In this document: one piece after another, positions 56,847 to 64,000 of the stretch
Layout of the letters: each line of letters opens with the position of its first letter
Position numbering within the stretch: position 1 is the first letter of the stretch
Notes under the pieces: generated by a model
Told to the model about the DNA's origin: nothing
The model's input: the letters and a program-made list of their open reading frames with translations, nothing else
Database searches by the model: none
Program-made: the position numbers and the translations under genes
DNA from: Stutzerimonas kunmingensis
GTDB lineage: Bacteria; Pseudomonadota; Gammaproteobacteria; Pseudomonadales; Pseudomonadaceae
Length of the DNA: 64,000 bases
Assembly (NCBI RefSeq): GCF_021432085.1
Contig: NZ_CP090366.1
Coordinates: 3,410,001 to 3,474,000 of the forward strand
Direction of reading: 5' to 3'

Positions 56847-57626
56847 ATGCTGATGGTGATTTCCCCCGCCAAGACGCTCGACTATGAAACACCCCCGATA
56901 ACCGAACGCTTCACTCAGCCTCAGTACCTGGAGCACTCGCAACTGCTGATCGACCTGTTGCGCGATTACTCGCCAGCGCAGATCAGCGAACTCATGCACC
57001 TTTCCGACAAGCTGGCCGCCCTGAACGTCGCGCGCTACGGCAGTTGGTCGGCTGAATTCACGCCGGAGAATGCCAAGCAGGCACTGCTCGCCTTCAAGGG
57101 CGATGTCTACACCGGTCTGAGCGTCGAGGATTTCACCGAGAGCGACCTGCTGTTCGCACAGGAGCATCTGCGCATGCTGTCGGGGCTTTACGGCCTGTTG
57201 CGCCCGCTGGACCTGATGCAGCCGTATCGGCTGGAAATGGGCACCAAACTGGCCAATCCGCGCGGCAAGGATCTGTACGCATTCTGGGGCGAGCGCATCA
57301 CTGGCTGGCTGAACGAGGCGCTTGTCGAGCAGGGTGACGATGTCCTGCTGAATCTGGCCTCCAACGAGTACTTCAGCGCGGTCAAACGCAAGGCGCTGAA
57401 CGCACGAGTCATCAACGTCGACTTCAAGGACATGAAGAACGGCCAGTACAAAATCATCTCGTTCTACGCGAAAAAGGCACGAGGCCTGATGGCCCGCTGG
57501 GTGATCAAGGAACGCATCGGCAACCCTGATCAGCTGCCAGAGTTCGACTACCAGGGCTACCGCTACAGTCGGGATGACTCGACCCGCGACCGCTTGGTAT
57601 TCCTGCGCGACGCCGCCGACCAGTAA
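56847..57626 (+). CDS. yaaA: peroxide stress protein YaaA (UPF0246)
   Basis: This 259-residue DUF328 protein starts [17 protein letters not shown]. Conserved parts are [34 protein letters not shown] and [11 protein letters not shown]. In E. coli YaaA lowers free iron during peroxide stress and binds DNA. ATG 56847 has GGAGAC upstream. Monocistronic. Confidence 0.95.
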   Translation: MLMVISPAKTLDYETPPITERFTQPQYLEHSQLLIDLLRDYSPAQISELMHLSDKLAALNVARYGSWSAEFTPENAKQALLAFKGDVYTGLSVEDFTESDLLFAQEHLRMLSGLYGLLRPLDLMQPYRLEMGTKLANPRGKDLYAFWGERITGWLNEALVEQGDDVLLNLASNEYFSAVKRKALNARVINVDFKDMKNGQYKIISFYAKKARGLMARWVIKERIGNPDQLPEFDYQGYRYSRDDSTRDRLVFLRDAADQ

Positions 57627-58413
57627 AACGCAATGCCGGCGGCAGAGCCCGTACGGGCTCTACCGCTGCCCTCAGCGACTCCATTAGCGGGTCCGCCCAG
57701 CACGTCCCACTGCCTCTACCAAGACCTCCCGATCAACCGTCCGCATTGCCCTGGGCAGATGAGCGCACCTTGAATCCGTTCGCAAAAACTGGCCGATCAA
57801 CGGTTGCCGAGGCGGGAACTATCCAGCGTGGCTCGCAATCATAAGCGCGTACCGACAATTCCAGGTGGAAAGGGAAGTCGCACATGAACGTGCATTGGGT
57901 CATCAATTTCGCAGATCGCTCCGTTCGAGATCGTCAGTCGATCTTGGCGGTAGCGCAACTTCAGACGGCGATACGGCTGATTATCCAGCCCACAGCCGCG
58001 GCGTCGAGCAGAGCCTACGCGGCATCTGACACGGCAAACGCCGAGCAAGGCACGAACAGAGGGTTACGGCCATGCAAGCGCATCACTCCCGCTCGACCGA
58101 CAGGTGCCACACACCGCGCGCGACGATGGCGCTCCTCAGTAGCGCGCCAAACGCCGACCACGAGCGCCCGGTGCAGATGACCATGATCGACATCTCGCCC
58201 GATACACATGCGGCCTGAACGGCCACGGTGCGACATCCAGGCGATTAACCAGACAGCAGATTTCAATCTCGAGGCATGCCTTGGGACAGAGTGGATTTCG
58301 TCCAGCCAACTGGCGATTCCTCCGACAAAGAACAGTAACAACCCAGGCGCGGCCAAGAGGCCGGCGTCACCGGACAAGTAGAACGACCTTCGAAACGATT
58401 CAGGAGAAGCAAT
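57627..58413. other. 787-bp gene-free region upstream of the GMP/PMI gene
   Basis: No reading frame here has a family resemblance or a good ribosome-binding site. A perfect 18-bp palindrome (AGAGCCCGTACGGGCTCT, 57644-57661) lies just past yaaA and may end its transcript. Further on there is a pair of ATCAACCG/ATCAACGG motifs near 57733 and 57798. The rest may hold a long leader or regulatory region for the downstream sugar-nucleotide gene, or decayed sequence. Confidence 0.6.
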
Positions 58414-59859
58414 ATGATCCCGGTTATTCTTTCAGGCGGTAGCGGCTCCCGACTGTGGCCCCTTTCCCGCAAGTCGTTCCCCAAGCAGTTTCTTGCCCTG
58501 ACCGGCGAGCAGACGTTGTTCCAGCAGACCGTCGAACGCCTGGCGTTCGATGGCATGCAGCAACCGCTGCTGGTCTGCAACAAGGACCACCGTTTCATCG
58601 TCAAGGAGCAGCTGGCCGCGCGCAAGCTCGGCGTTCAAGGCCTTCTGCTCGAGCCTTTCGGTCGTAACACCGCACCGGCCATTGGGATCGCGGCGATGAA
58701 GCTGGTTGAAGAGGGGCGCGACGAGCTGCTGCTAGTCCTGCCGGCCGACCATGTCATCGAAGACCAGAAGGCCTTCCAGCGCTCCCTGGCACTGGCGACC
58801 AATGCCGCGGAAAACGGCGAGATGGTTCTTTTCGGTGTTCCCCCAACCCGTCCTGAAACCGGTTTCGGTTATATCAAAGCCAGCCAGGACGCCAATCATG
58901 GTCTGCCCGATGGCATCAAGCGCGTGGCGCAGTTCGTCGAGAAGCCGGATGAGGCTCGCGCCCAGAGCTATCTGGAGTCAGGTGACTATTTCTGGAACAG
59001 CGGCATGTTCCTGTTCCGCGCCAGCGTGTTCCTGGAAGAACTGAAGAAGCACGATCCGGACATCTACGATACCTGCTCGCTCGCCCTGGAGCGCAGCGTG
59101 AAGAACGGCGAAGAAGTGCTGATCGACCCCGCCACCTTCGCCTGTTGCCCGGACAACTCCATCGACTATGCAGTGATGGAAAAGACTCAACTGGCTTGCG
59201 TAGTGCCCATGTCGGCTGGCTGGAGCGATGTCGGCTCCTGGTCTTCGATCTGGGATGTGCACGAGAAGGACGAGAACGGTAACGTCCTCAAGGGCGACGT
59301 GATCGCCGAAGACTCGCGCAACTGCCTGGTACACGGCAACGGCAAACTGGTCACCGTGCTCGGCCTGGAAAACATCGTGGTGGTGGAGACCAAGGACGCC
59401 ATGATGGTTGCCCACAAGGACAAGGTGCAGGACGTCAAGAAGCTGGTCAGCAAGCTCGACACTCAGGACCGCAGCGAAACCAAGAACCACTGCGCCGTGT
59501 ACCGCCCTTGGGGCTGGTATGACTCGGTGGACATGGGTGGCCGCTTCCAGGTCAAGCGTATCTGCGTGAACCCAGGGGCCAGCCTCTCCCTGCAGATGCA
59601 CCACCATCGCGCCGAGCATTGGATCGTTGTTTCCGGTACCGCTCAGGTCACCTGCAACGACAAGACTTTCCTGCTCACCGAAAATCAGTCGACTTATATC
59701 CCGATCACGTCAGTGCATCGCCTGGCCAACCCCGGGAAAATTCCGCTGGAGATCATCGAAGTCCAGTCCGGCAGCTATCTGGGTGAAGACGACATCGAGC
59801 GCTTTGATGACGTTTACGGCCGCGCCGAACAGAGCAACGAAGCCAAAGTTGCCCGTTAA
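58414..59859 (+). CDS. bifunctional mannose-1-phosphate guanylyltransferase/mannose-6-phosphate isomerase
   Basis: This 481-residue type II GMP-PMI has an N-terminal nucleotidyltransferase (ILSGGSGSRLWPLSRKSFPKQFL; residues 1-280, with FVEKPD) and a C-terminal cupin PMI domain (VNPGASLSLQMHHHRAEHWIVVSG). It makes GDP-mannose for exopolysaccharide or O-antigen. AlgA, PslB and WbpW all look like this and cannot be separated here; no alg, psl or wbp neighbours are present. AGGAG lies 8 bp before the ATG. Confidence 0.96.
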   Translation: MIPVILSGGSGSRLWPLSRKSFPKQFLALTGEQTLFQQTVERLAFDGMQQPLLVCNKDHRFIVKEQLAARKLGVQGLLLEPFGRNTAPAIGIAAMKLVEEGRDELLLVLPADHVIEDQKAFQRSLALATNAAENGEMVLFGVPPTRPETGFGYIKASQDANHGLPDGIKRVAQFVEKPDEARAQSYLESGDYFWNSGMFLFRASVFLEELKKHDPDIYDTCSLALERSVKNGEEVLIDPATFACCPDNSIDYAVMEKTQLACVVPMSAGWSDVGSWSSIWDVHEKDENGNVLKGDVIAEDSRNCLVHGNGKLVTVLGLENIVVVETKDAMMVAHKDKVQDVKKLVSKLDTQDRSETKNHCAVYRPWGWYDSVDMGGRFQVKRICVNPGASLSLQMHHHRAEHWIVVSGTAQVTCNDKTFLLTENQSTYIPITSVHRLANPGKIPLEIIEVQSGSYLGEDDIERFDDVYGRAEQSNEAKVAR

Positions 59860-59880
59860 TGTTCGCCAAGTAACGAGAGG

Positions 59881-59903
59881 AAAGCCCGCTTCGGCGGGTT
59901 TTT
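59881..59903 (+). terminator. intrinsic terminator of the GMP/PMI gene
   Basis: AAAGCCCGC, loop TTCG, GCGGGTTTTT, 22 bp after the stop. Confidence 0.93.
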
Positions 59904-60129
59904 CTTTGCTCGATTTCTGGCTCTGTGCGTACCTGAAAGCGCATACTTGCGGAAATCCGTGTAGCGCCTTGCCGCAAACGTAGTGTCAATGCCGCAGATA
60001 ACCTGGTTTTTTTGAACTACTGCTCGAATCTGCCGCCTGCCACGTAATTGCTTAAACCTTTTCAGTTGACCTCCAGTCTCACGCACATAAGCTCGACTCT
60101 GTTGCAACTGAAAACTTCGGTTACAACCA

Positions 60130-60160
60130 AAGACGCGTCATTCATTTTCAGAGGCGTCTT
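60130..60160 (+). repeat. stem-loop upstream of a small hypothetical gene
   Basis: AAGACGC (60130-60136) and GCGTCTT (60154-60160) around a 17-nt loop, 30 bp before the GTG at 60190. It could be a terminator-like or leader structure. Confidence 0.5.
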
Positions 60161-60189
60161 AATTCAAACTAGAAAAACAGGATCCTTAC

Positions 60190-60411
60190 GTGACGAAAGA
60201 CGAACTGCGCGCCGAACTTGAGCGCCAGGCGCAGCGCTTTACCAATGTCTATGGTGGTGAAATTACGACTTACGCGGCTGAACGCGAACCCGAGCGCAAG
60301 CCGTGGCGCAAGAAACCCACTGTGCTTGATCAAGTGTTTCAGCGGGAACTGCAGAAGCTCGAACAGGAAAAACATGCCGATTGTGAAAGCGCGGCAACTG
60401 GGCAAGCCTGA
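60190..60411 (+). CDS. small conserved hypothetical protein (73 aa)
   Basis: A GTG-started, charged, soluble protein: TKDELRAELERQAQRFTNVYGGEITTYAAEREPERKPWRKKPT followed by an amphipathic helix LDQVFQRELQKLEQEKHA (shown here with positions 1-62). Heptad-like spacing suggests a helical hairpin. I recall similar small proteins in other Pseudomonas genomes, without a function. The ribosome-binding site is weak (AGGATCC). AT-rich DNA with a stem-loop lies upstream. Confidence 0.6.
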   Translation: MTKDELRAELERQAQRFTNVYGGEITTYAAEREPERKPWRKKPTVLDQVFQRELQKLEQEKHADCESAATGQA

Positions 60412-60491
60412 TCCTGACCTCCGTGCAGGTCAGGAAGTCAACTAGCGCAGCCAATACAAACAGCAGTAGTGAACTGAAGAGCGCCGATAAG

Positions 60492-61967
60492 TCAGCGCTT
60501 ACCGCCGAGTAACGAGCCGAGCAACCCTCTGGCCAACTGACGCCCCAACTGACTGGCAGCCTGGCTCAACGCACTTTTGACGACTCGTCCGGCCAGATCC
60601 CCCAGATCGCTGCCTGCACTGCTCTTGCCTCGCGCAGGCTTCTCGACCGGACGCTCAGCCTCCTCGACTGCCTGCATGGCCCGAGCACTCAGTATTTCGT
60701 AGGCCGACTCACGGTCGACGGGCTTGTCATAACGGCCACGCAAGCTGGACCTCGCGATAAGCTGCATGCGCTCAGCTTCACTCAGCGGCCCCACTCGCGA
60801 CTGTGGCGGCGCGATCGAGACTCGCTGCACCATCGCCGGCGTGCCTTTCGCCTCGAGCCCACCGACCAGGGCCTCGCCGATGCCCAACTGGGTCAGCACA
60901 TCCAGCGTCGCAAAGTTCGGGTTCGCACGAAATCCGTCAGCCACCGAGCGCAGTGCTTTCTGCTCCTTGACGGTGTATGCCCGCAAACCATGCTGGATTC
61001 GCAGCCCCAGCTGCGCCAGTACCTGGTCAGGCAGATCGGCTGGGGACTGAGTGACGAAATAGACGCCAACACCTTTCGAACGAATCAGCCGCACCACCTG
61101 CACCAGCCGCTCCTGCAACGCCTTGGGCGTATCGCCAAACAGAAGGTGCGCCTCATCGAAGAACAGGACCAGCAAAGGCCTGTCGGCATCGCCCCGCTCC
61201 GGAAGCTGCTCGAAGAGTTCGGCAAGCAGCCATAGCAGGAAGGTCGCATAAACCTTGGGCGCCTCATGCACCAGTACGCTGGCATCGAGCAGATGGATGG
61301 GACCTCGGCCGTCCGCCGCGGGGTGCAACAGATCCTCGAGTTGCAGCGCTGGCTCACCGAACAGCGCCTCGGCGCCCTGCTGTTCGAGCGTTGCCAGGCG
61401 CCGCAGCAGGGCCTGTGACGATGCACCGGTGAACAATGCACTGTCGTCGCCGAGCAACTGCGGCTCAGCCTTGAGGTGCGCCAACAGCGCCTTGAGGTCC
61501 TTCAGATCGAGTAACAGCAGGCCTTCGCGGTCTGCCACCTTGAACGCCGCGTACAAAGCGGCCTGCTGGCTGTCGGTGAGCTGCAGCAGGCTTCCCAGCA
61601 GCAGCGGCCCCATCTCGCTCAACGTAGTACGCAGCGGATGGCCGCTACGACCATGCACGTCCCACAGGGTTACCGGGTACGCCTGCGGCTGATGGTCCAG
61701 CCAGGGCATGCTGGCGATCCGCTCGGCGATCTTGCCCTGCGGTGCACCGGCAGCACCCAGGCCACAGAGATCGCCCTTGATGTCGGCAGCGAACACGGCA
61801 ACTCCGGCATCGCTGAACTGCTCGGCCAGACGTTGCAAGGTCACTGTCTTACCGGTGCCGGTGGCTCCGGCAATCAACCCGTGCCGATTGGCCAGGCGCA
61901 GGGATTGGCTGTTCGGTTCACCCGTCGCATCAGCGCCGAGTACCAGACGATCGATTGCAGCCTTCAT
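60492..61967 (-). CDS. HerA/YjgR-type ATPase (DUF853)
   Basis: This 491-residue protein of the HerA-FtsK superfamily has Walker A (LIAGATGTGKTVTLQRLAEQF), Walker B (LLVLFFDEAHLLFGD), a sensor region (YFVTQSPADLPDQVLAQLG) and a Gly/Ala-rich C-terminus ending LGSLLGGKR. This is the YjgR family of Proteobacteria; its function is unknown, with DNA or protein translocation suspected. AAGGAGG lies 7 bp before ATG 61967. Its start overlaps the stop of the small upstream gene, so the pair is coupled. Confidence 0.9.
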   Translation of the reverse strand: MKAAIDRLVLGADATGEPNSQSLRLANRHGLIAGATGTGKTVTLQRLAEQFSDAGVAVFAADIKGDLCGLGAAGAPQGKIAERIASMPWLDHQPQAYPVTLWDVHGRSGHPLRTTLSEMGPLLLGSLLQLTDSQQAALYAAFKVADREGLLLLDLKDLKALLAHLKAEPQLLGDDSALFTGASSQALLRRLATLEQQGAEALFGEPALQLEDLLHPAADGRGPIHLLDASVLVHEAPKVYATFLLWLLAELFEQLPERGDADRPLLVLFFDEAHLLFGDTPKALQERLVQVVRLIRSKGVGVYFVTQSPADLPDQVLAQLGLRIQHGLRAYTVKEQKALRSVADGFRANPNFATLDVLTQLGIGEALVGGLEAKGTPAMVQRVSIAPPQSRVGPLSEAERMQLIARSSLRGRYDKPVDRESAYEILSARAMQAVEEAERPVEKPARGKSSAGSDLGDLAGRVVKSALSQAASQLGRQLARGLLGSLLGGKR

Positions 61968-62206
61968 CAACCCGCCTCCTTGTCGTGCTCGCGCGCTCCG
62001 GATGGGGCGCTCTCGTCGGCCGTCGATGCACTCGATTGCCGACCTGCATTGCCCTGCTCAGCCTGAAGCTCGGCCCATAGCGCTGCGGCATCGGCGAACT
62101 CGGCGCCCTGCTCGGGCGACAGCGCCTCAGGATCGTATCGCTGTGTACAACCACTGCCGATGATGGGCGGCGCCTTGGCCGCGGCACGCTCGAGGGGATC
62201 GGTCAC
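61967..62206 (-). CDS. small hypothetical protein upstream of the HerA-type ATPase (79 aa)
   Basis: The protein starts MTDPLERAAAKAPPIIGSGC and continues TQRYDPEALSPEQGAEFADAAALWAELQAEQ, then a low-complexity Ser/Glu/Ala tail. It is acidic and soluble. The stop overlaps the ATPase start, so it is probably a translationally coupled partner. I recognise no domain. A ribosome-binding site is present (GGGAG) before the ATG. Confidence 0.65.
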   Translation of the reverse strand: MTDPLERAAAKAPPIIGSGCTQRYDPEALSPEQGAEFADAAALWAELQAEQGNAGRQSSASTADESAPSGAREHDKEAG

Positions 62207-62221
62207 AGATGCTCCCGGATG

Positions 62222-63073
62222 TCAGTTGAACACCATCGTCTTGTTGCTGTGTACCAGCACACGGTCTTCCAAGTGATAGCGCAGGCCGCGAGAAAGCACC
62301 ATCTTCTCTACGTCCTTGCCGAGCCGGACCATGTCCTCGATGCTGTCGCGATGGCTCACGCGCACCACGTCCTGTTCGATGATCGGGCCGGCGTCGAGCT
62401 CCTCGGTTACATAGTGACAGGTGGCGCCGATCAGCTTCACGCCGCGCAGCGAGGCCTGGTGATAGGGCTTGGCGCCGACGAAGGACGGCAGAAAGCTGTG
62501 ATGGATGTTGATCACGCGCTGGGCGAACTCGTCGCACAGCTCGGACGGCAAGATCTGCATGTACCGCGCGAGCACAATCACATCGGCGCGCTGCTCGCGG
62601 ACCAGGCGGGTGACTTCGGCGAACGCCTCCTGCTTATTGGCGGGGTCGACCGGCACGTGAATGTAGGGAATGCCATGCCATTCGACCATGCTGCGCAGGT
62701 CGTCATGGTTGGAAATCACGCAGGGAATGTCGCAGTCCAGCTCGCCGCTGTGCCAACGGTGCAGCAGATCGGCCAGGCAGTGGGATTCGCGACTGGCCAT
62801 CAGCACCACGCGTTTGCGTTGCTCGGAGTCGGTGACTCGCCACTCCATTGAAAACTCACGAGCGATCGGAGCGAACGCCTGACGGAAACCGTCCAGATCG
62901 AAAGGCAGTGAGTCCGCGCGAATCTCGTGACGCATGAAGAACCAACCGCTCTGGTGATCCGAATGATGGTTGGCTTCAGTGATCCAGCCGTTGTAAGTGG
63001 CAAGAAAGTTACTGACCTTGGCAACAATGCCAACGCCATCGGGACAGGCAATGACCAGCCTGAAAGTGCGCAT
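62222..63073 (-). CDS. purU: formyltetrahydrofolate deformylase
   Basis: This 283-residue enzyme releases formate from 10-formyl-THF, which can feed PurT. It has an N-terminal ACT domain (LVIACPDGVGIVAKVSNFLA) and a formyltransferase-like catalytic domain with INIHHSFLPSFVGAKPYHQA and GATCHYVTEELDAGPIIEQD. ATG 63073 is used; a TTG one codon upstream is possible. Confidence 0.97.
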   Translation of the reverse strand: MRTFRLVIACPDGVGIVAKVSNFLATYNGWITEANHHSDHQSGWFFMRHEIRADSLPFDLDGFRQAFAPIAREFSMEWRVTDSEQRKRVVLMASRESHCLADLLHRWHSGELDCDIPCVISNHDDLRSMVEWHGIPYIHVPVDPANKQEAFAEVTRLVREQRADVIVLARYMQILPSELCDEFAQRVINIHHSFLPSFVGAKPYHQASLRGVKLIGATCHYVTEELDAGPIIEQDVVRVSHRDSIEDMVRLGKDVEKMVLSRGLRYHLEDRVLVHSNKTMVFN

Positions 63074-63076
63074 CAA

Positions 63077-63427
63077 CGGTTACTCCGACTCAATGGGAAA
63101 TGCGGCATTCTAGCCCAGCAGACAAAAGCACAGCCATCGCCATTAAGATCGAGGCGCAGCGCCAACTATGCGCGATGACGCAAACGGCGCGGCTCGCAGT
63201 CATCGGTTTGTTATGCAAAGCATAAAAACCAATCGAAAAAACTTGTCCGATAAAACAGGCTTTCCGCTTGATTTAAGCCTGCGCATAGCTGCAATAGCAG
63301 CTCTTAGCCTGCGTCACATATCCTTTCAAATAGTAGTGTGGCTTTTTTACAAGGCTATATTTACTTGCGGATTACGCAGGACTATGATTGCTGCCACTTG
63401 CGTTCAAACCTATCCCAAGGAAGTCAT
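63077..63427. other. AT-rich gene-free region upstream of mvaT
   Basis: About 350 bp, clearly richer in A+T than its neighbours from 63200 on. It carries the dyad TATGC-AAA-GCATA (63212-63224) and a possible -10 element TATATT near 63356. MvaT binds AT-rich DNA, so autoregulation here is plausible. No gene seen. Confidence 0.6.
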
Positions 63428-63808
63428 ATGTCACTTATCAATGAGTATCGCGCTACTGAAGAAGCCATCAAGGAACTTCAAGAGCGCCTGAAGTCGCTGT
63501 CCGAAGACGACAAGCTGAAAAAGGAACTGGAATTCGAAGGCAAGCTGCGCGAACTCATGGGTGAATACCAGAAGTCCCTGCGCGACATCATTGCCCTGCT
63601 CGATCCGGAAGCCTCTCGCAACAGCAAGAGCCCTCGCGCTGCAAAAGCTCCCGCGACCAGCAAGCGCGCCCGCCGCGTGAAGCAATATAAAAACCCACAC
63701 AGCGGTGAAGTGATTGAAACCAAAGGCGGCAATCACAAGACCCTGAAAGAATGGAAAGCCCAGTGGGGCTCCGACACCGTGGAAAGCTGGGCCACCCTTC
63801 TCGGCTAA
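63428..63808 (+). CDS. mvaT: H-NS-like xenogeneic silencer MvaT
   Basis: This 126-residue protein has an N-terminal coiled-coil oligomerisation helix (LINEYRATEEAIKELQERLKSLSEDDKLKKEL), a flexible basic linker and a C-terminal DNA-binding domain (RRVKQYKNPHSGEVIETKGGNHKTLKEWKAQWG). The GGN of the AT-pincer motif known from P. aeruginosa MvaT is present. It silences AT-rich DNA genome-wide. ATG 63428 has AAGGAAG upstream and matches the MSLINEYRATEEAI start. This family is restricted to Pseudomonas relatives and supports the taxonomic call. Confidence 0.97.
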   Translation: MSLINEYRATEEAIKELQERLKSLSEDDKLKKELEFEGKLRELMGEYQKSLRDIIALLDPEASRNSKSPRAAKAPATSKRARRVKQYKNPHSGEVIETKGGNHKTLKEWKAQWGSDTVESWATLLG

Positions 63809-63828
63809 GCGGCTACGGTTTATAACGA

Positions 63829-63875
63829 ACGCCGTTTCTCGACATTAATCATTGATGTCGGGAAACGGCGTTTTT
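63829..63875 (+). terminator. intrinsic terminator of mvaT
   Basis: A long stem pairs AACGCCGTTTC...CGACAT with ATGTCG...GAAACGGCGTT around a 9-nt AT-rich loop, followed by a T5 run. It begins about 20 bp past the stop. Confidence 0.92.
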
Positions 63876-63944
63876 ATTTGTGCTGCACTCTTCCTTCCCC
63901 GCTCGATTCAGGCGTGGCGCACAAACATACGCCCTCCCCAAGAG

Positions 63945-64000
63945 TTAATTGCTCAAGCGGTAACGCTCACGCAACCCCTGACCGTACTCGCGCCATTGCT
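63945..64000 (-). CDS. C-terminal end of a gene running off the right edge
   Basis: On the minus strand an open frame enters at 64000 and ends at TAA (63947-63945), reading QWREYGQGLRERYRLSN. The residue pattern is like a helical protein C-terminus. In P. aeruginosa the gene after mvaT is sbcB (exonuclease I), so that is a guess from gene order. Too short to assign. Confidence 0.4.
   Translation of the reverse strand, partial: QWREYGQGLRERYRLSN

Noticed and set aside
57884..58180. 98-codon open frame in the long gene-free region
   Set aside because: Composition is typical of a chance frame in GC-rich DNA, with no ribosome-binding site and no recognisable domain.

Overview
The window reads as chromosomal DNA of a high-GC gammaproteobacterium of the Pseudomonas group, most likely Stutzerimonas (Pseudomonas) stutzeri or a close relative. 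The evidence is the pseudomonad-specific H-NS-like protein MvaT, the linked sets rnfABCDGE-nth and gloA-argG-motY-pyrC-rnt, the block thrC/hom/dsbC/xerD followed by rplS-trmD-rimM-rpsP/ffh, and a FliA-type promoter in front of motY. The species call is inference; no rRNA or tRNA gene is visible.

Layout. (a) 1-5300: a plus-strand redox cluster, cut by the left edge. It encodes an AprA-like (adenylylsulfate-reductase-type) flavoprotein, an AprB-like 2[4Fe-4S] ferredoxin, a HEAT-repeat protein, a 7Fe ferredoxin of the FdI/FdxA type, a small secreted protein, a DUF971 protein, a YeiH-family membrane protein and a ferredoxin-NADP reductase. This is the least explained part of the window and the best candidate for an undescribed system, probably in sulfur metabolism. 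(b) 5300-10870: accessory metabolic genes: an MFS carrier, an SDR with a divergent LysR regulator and a likely operator, and a VOC-GST pair with its own divergent LysR. (c) 10886-12502: a complete IS1182-type insertion sequence abutting the 3' remnant of a 3-hydroxyisobutyryl-CoA-hydrolase-like gene. (d) 12700-21000: a small secreted protein, then rnfABCDGE-nth. RnfC carries four near-identical 65-residue coiled-coil repeats. (e) 21000-28500: gloA, argG, motY, pyrC-rnt, thrC, hom. (f) 28500-41500: a GFA protein, dsbC, xerD, the rpsP-rimM-trmD-rplS ribosomal operon, ffh, a CcsA/YpjD-like protein, a CorC/CNNM protein, purT, a gamma-carbonic anhydrase with a DUF1289 protein, two divergent Nudix hydrolases, an L,D-transpeptidase and a YqfO-type protein. 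(g) 41500-49800: purL and the general amino-acid ABC transporter aapJQMP. (h) 50100-57700: a carboxylesterase, rhlB, a 54-residue membrane protein, moaC-moaD-moaE, a PhoH-type ATPase, a His-rich CDF metal transporter and yaaA. (i) 57700-64000: a long gene-free stretch, a bifunctional GMP/PMI gene, two small hypothetical genes, a HerA-type ATPase, purU, mvaT in an AT-rich setting, and the end of a further minus-strand gene.

Most genes are housekeeping and tightly packed, often with 1-4 bp ATGA overlaps. Strong hairpin terminators lie at the convergent junctions. Several starts were set on ribosome-binding sites or promoter evidence rather than on the longest reading frame (motY, hom, dsbC, xerD, trmD, ffh, purT, rhlB, the PhoH gene, yaaA, mvaT).
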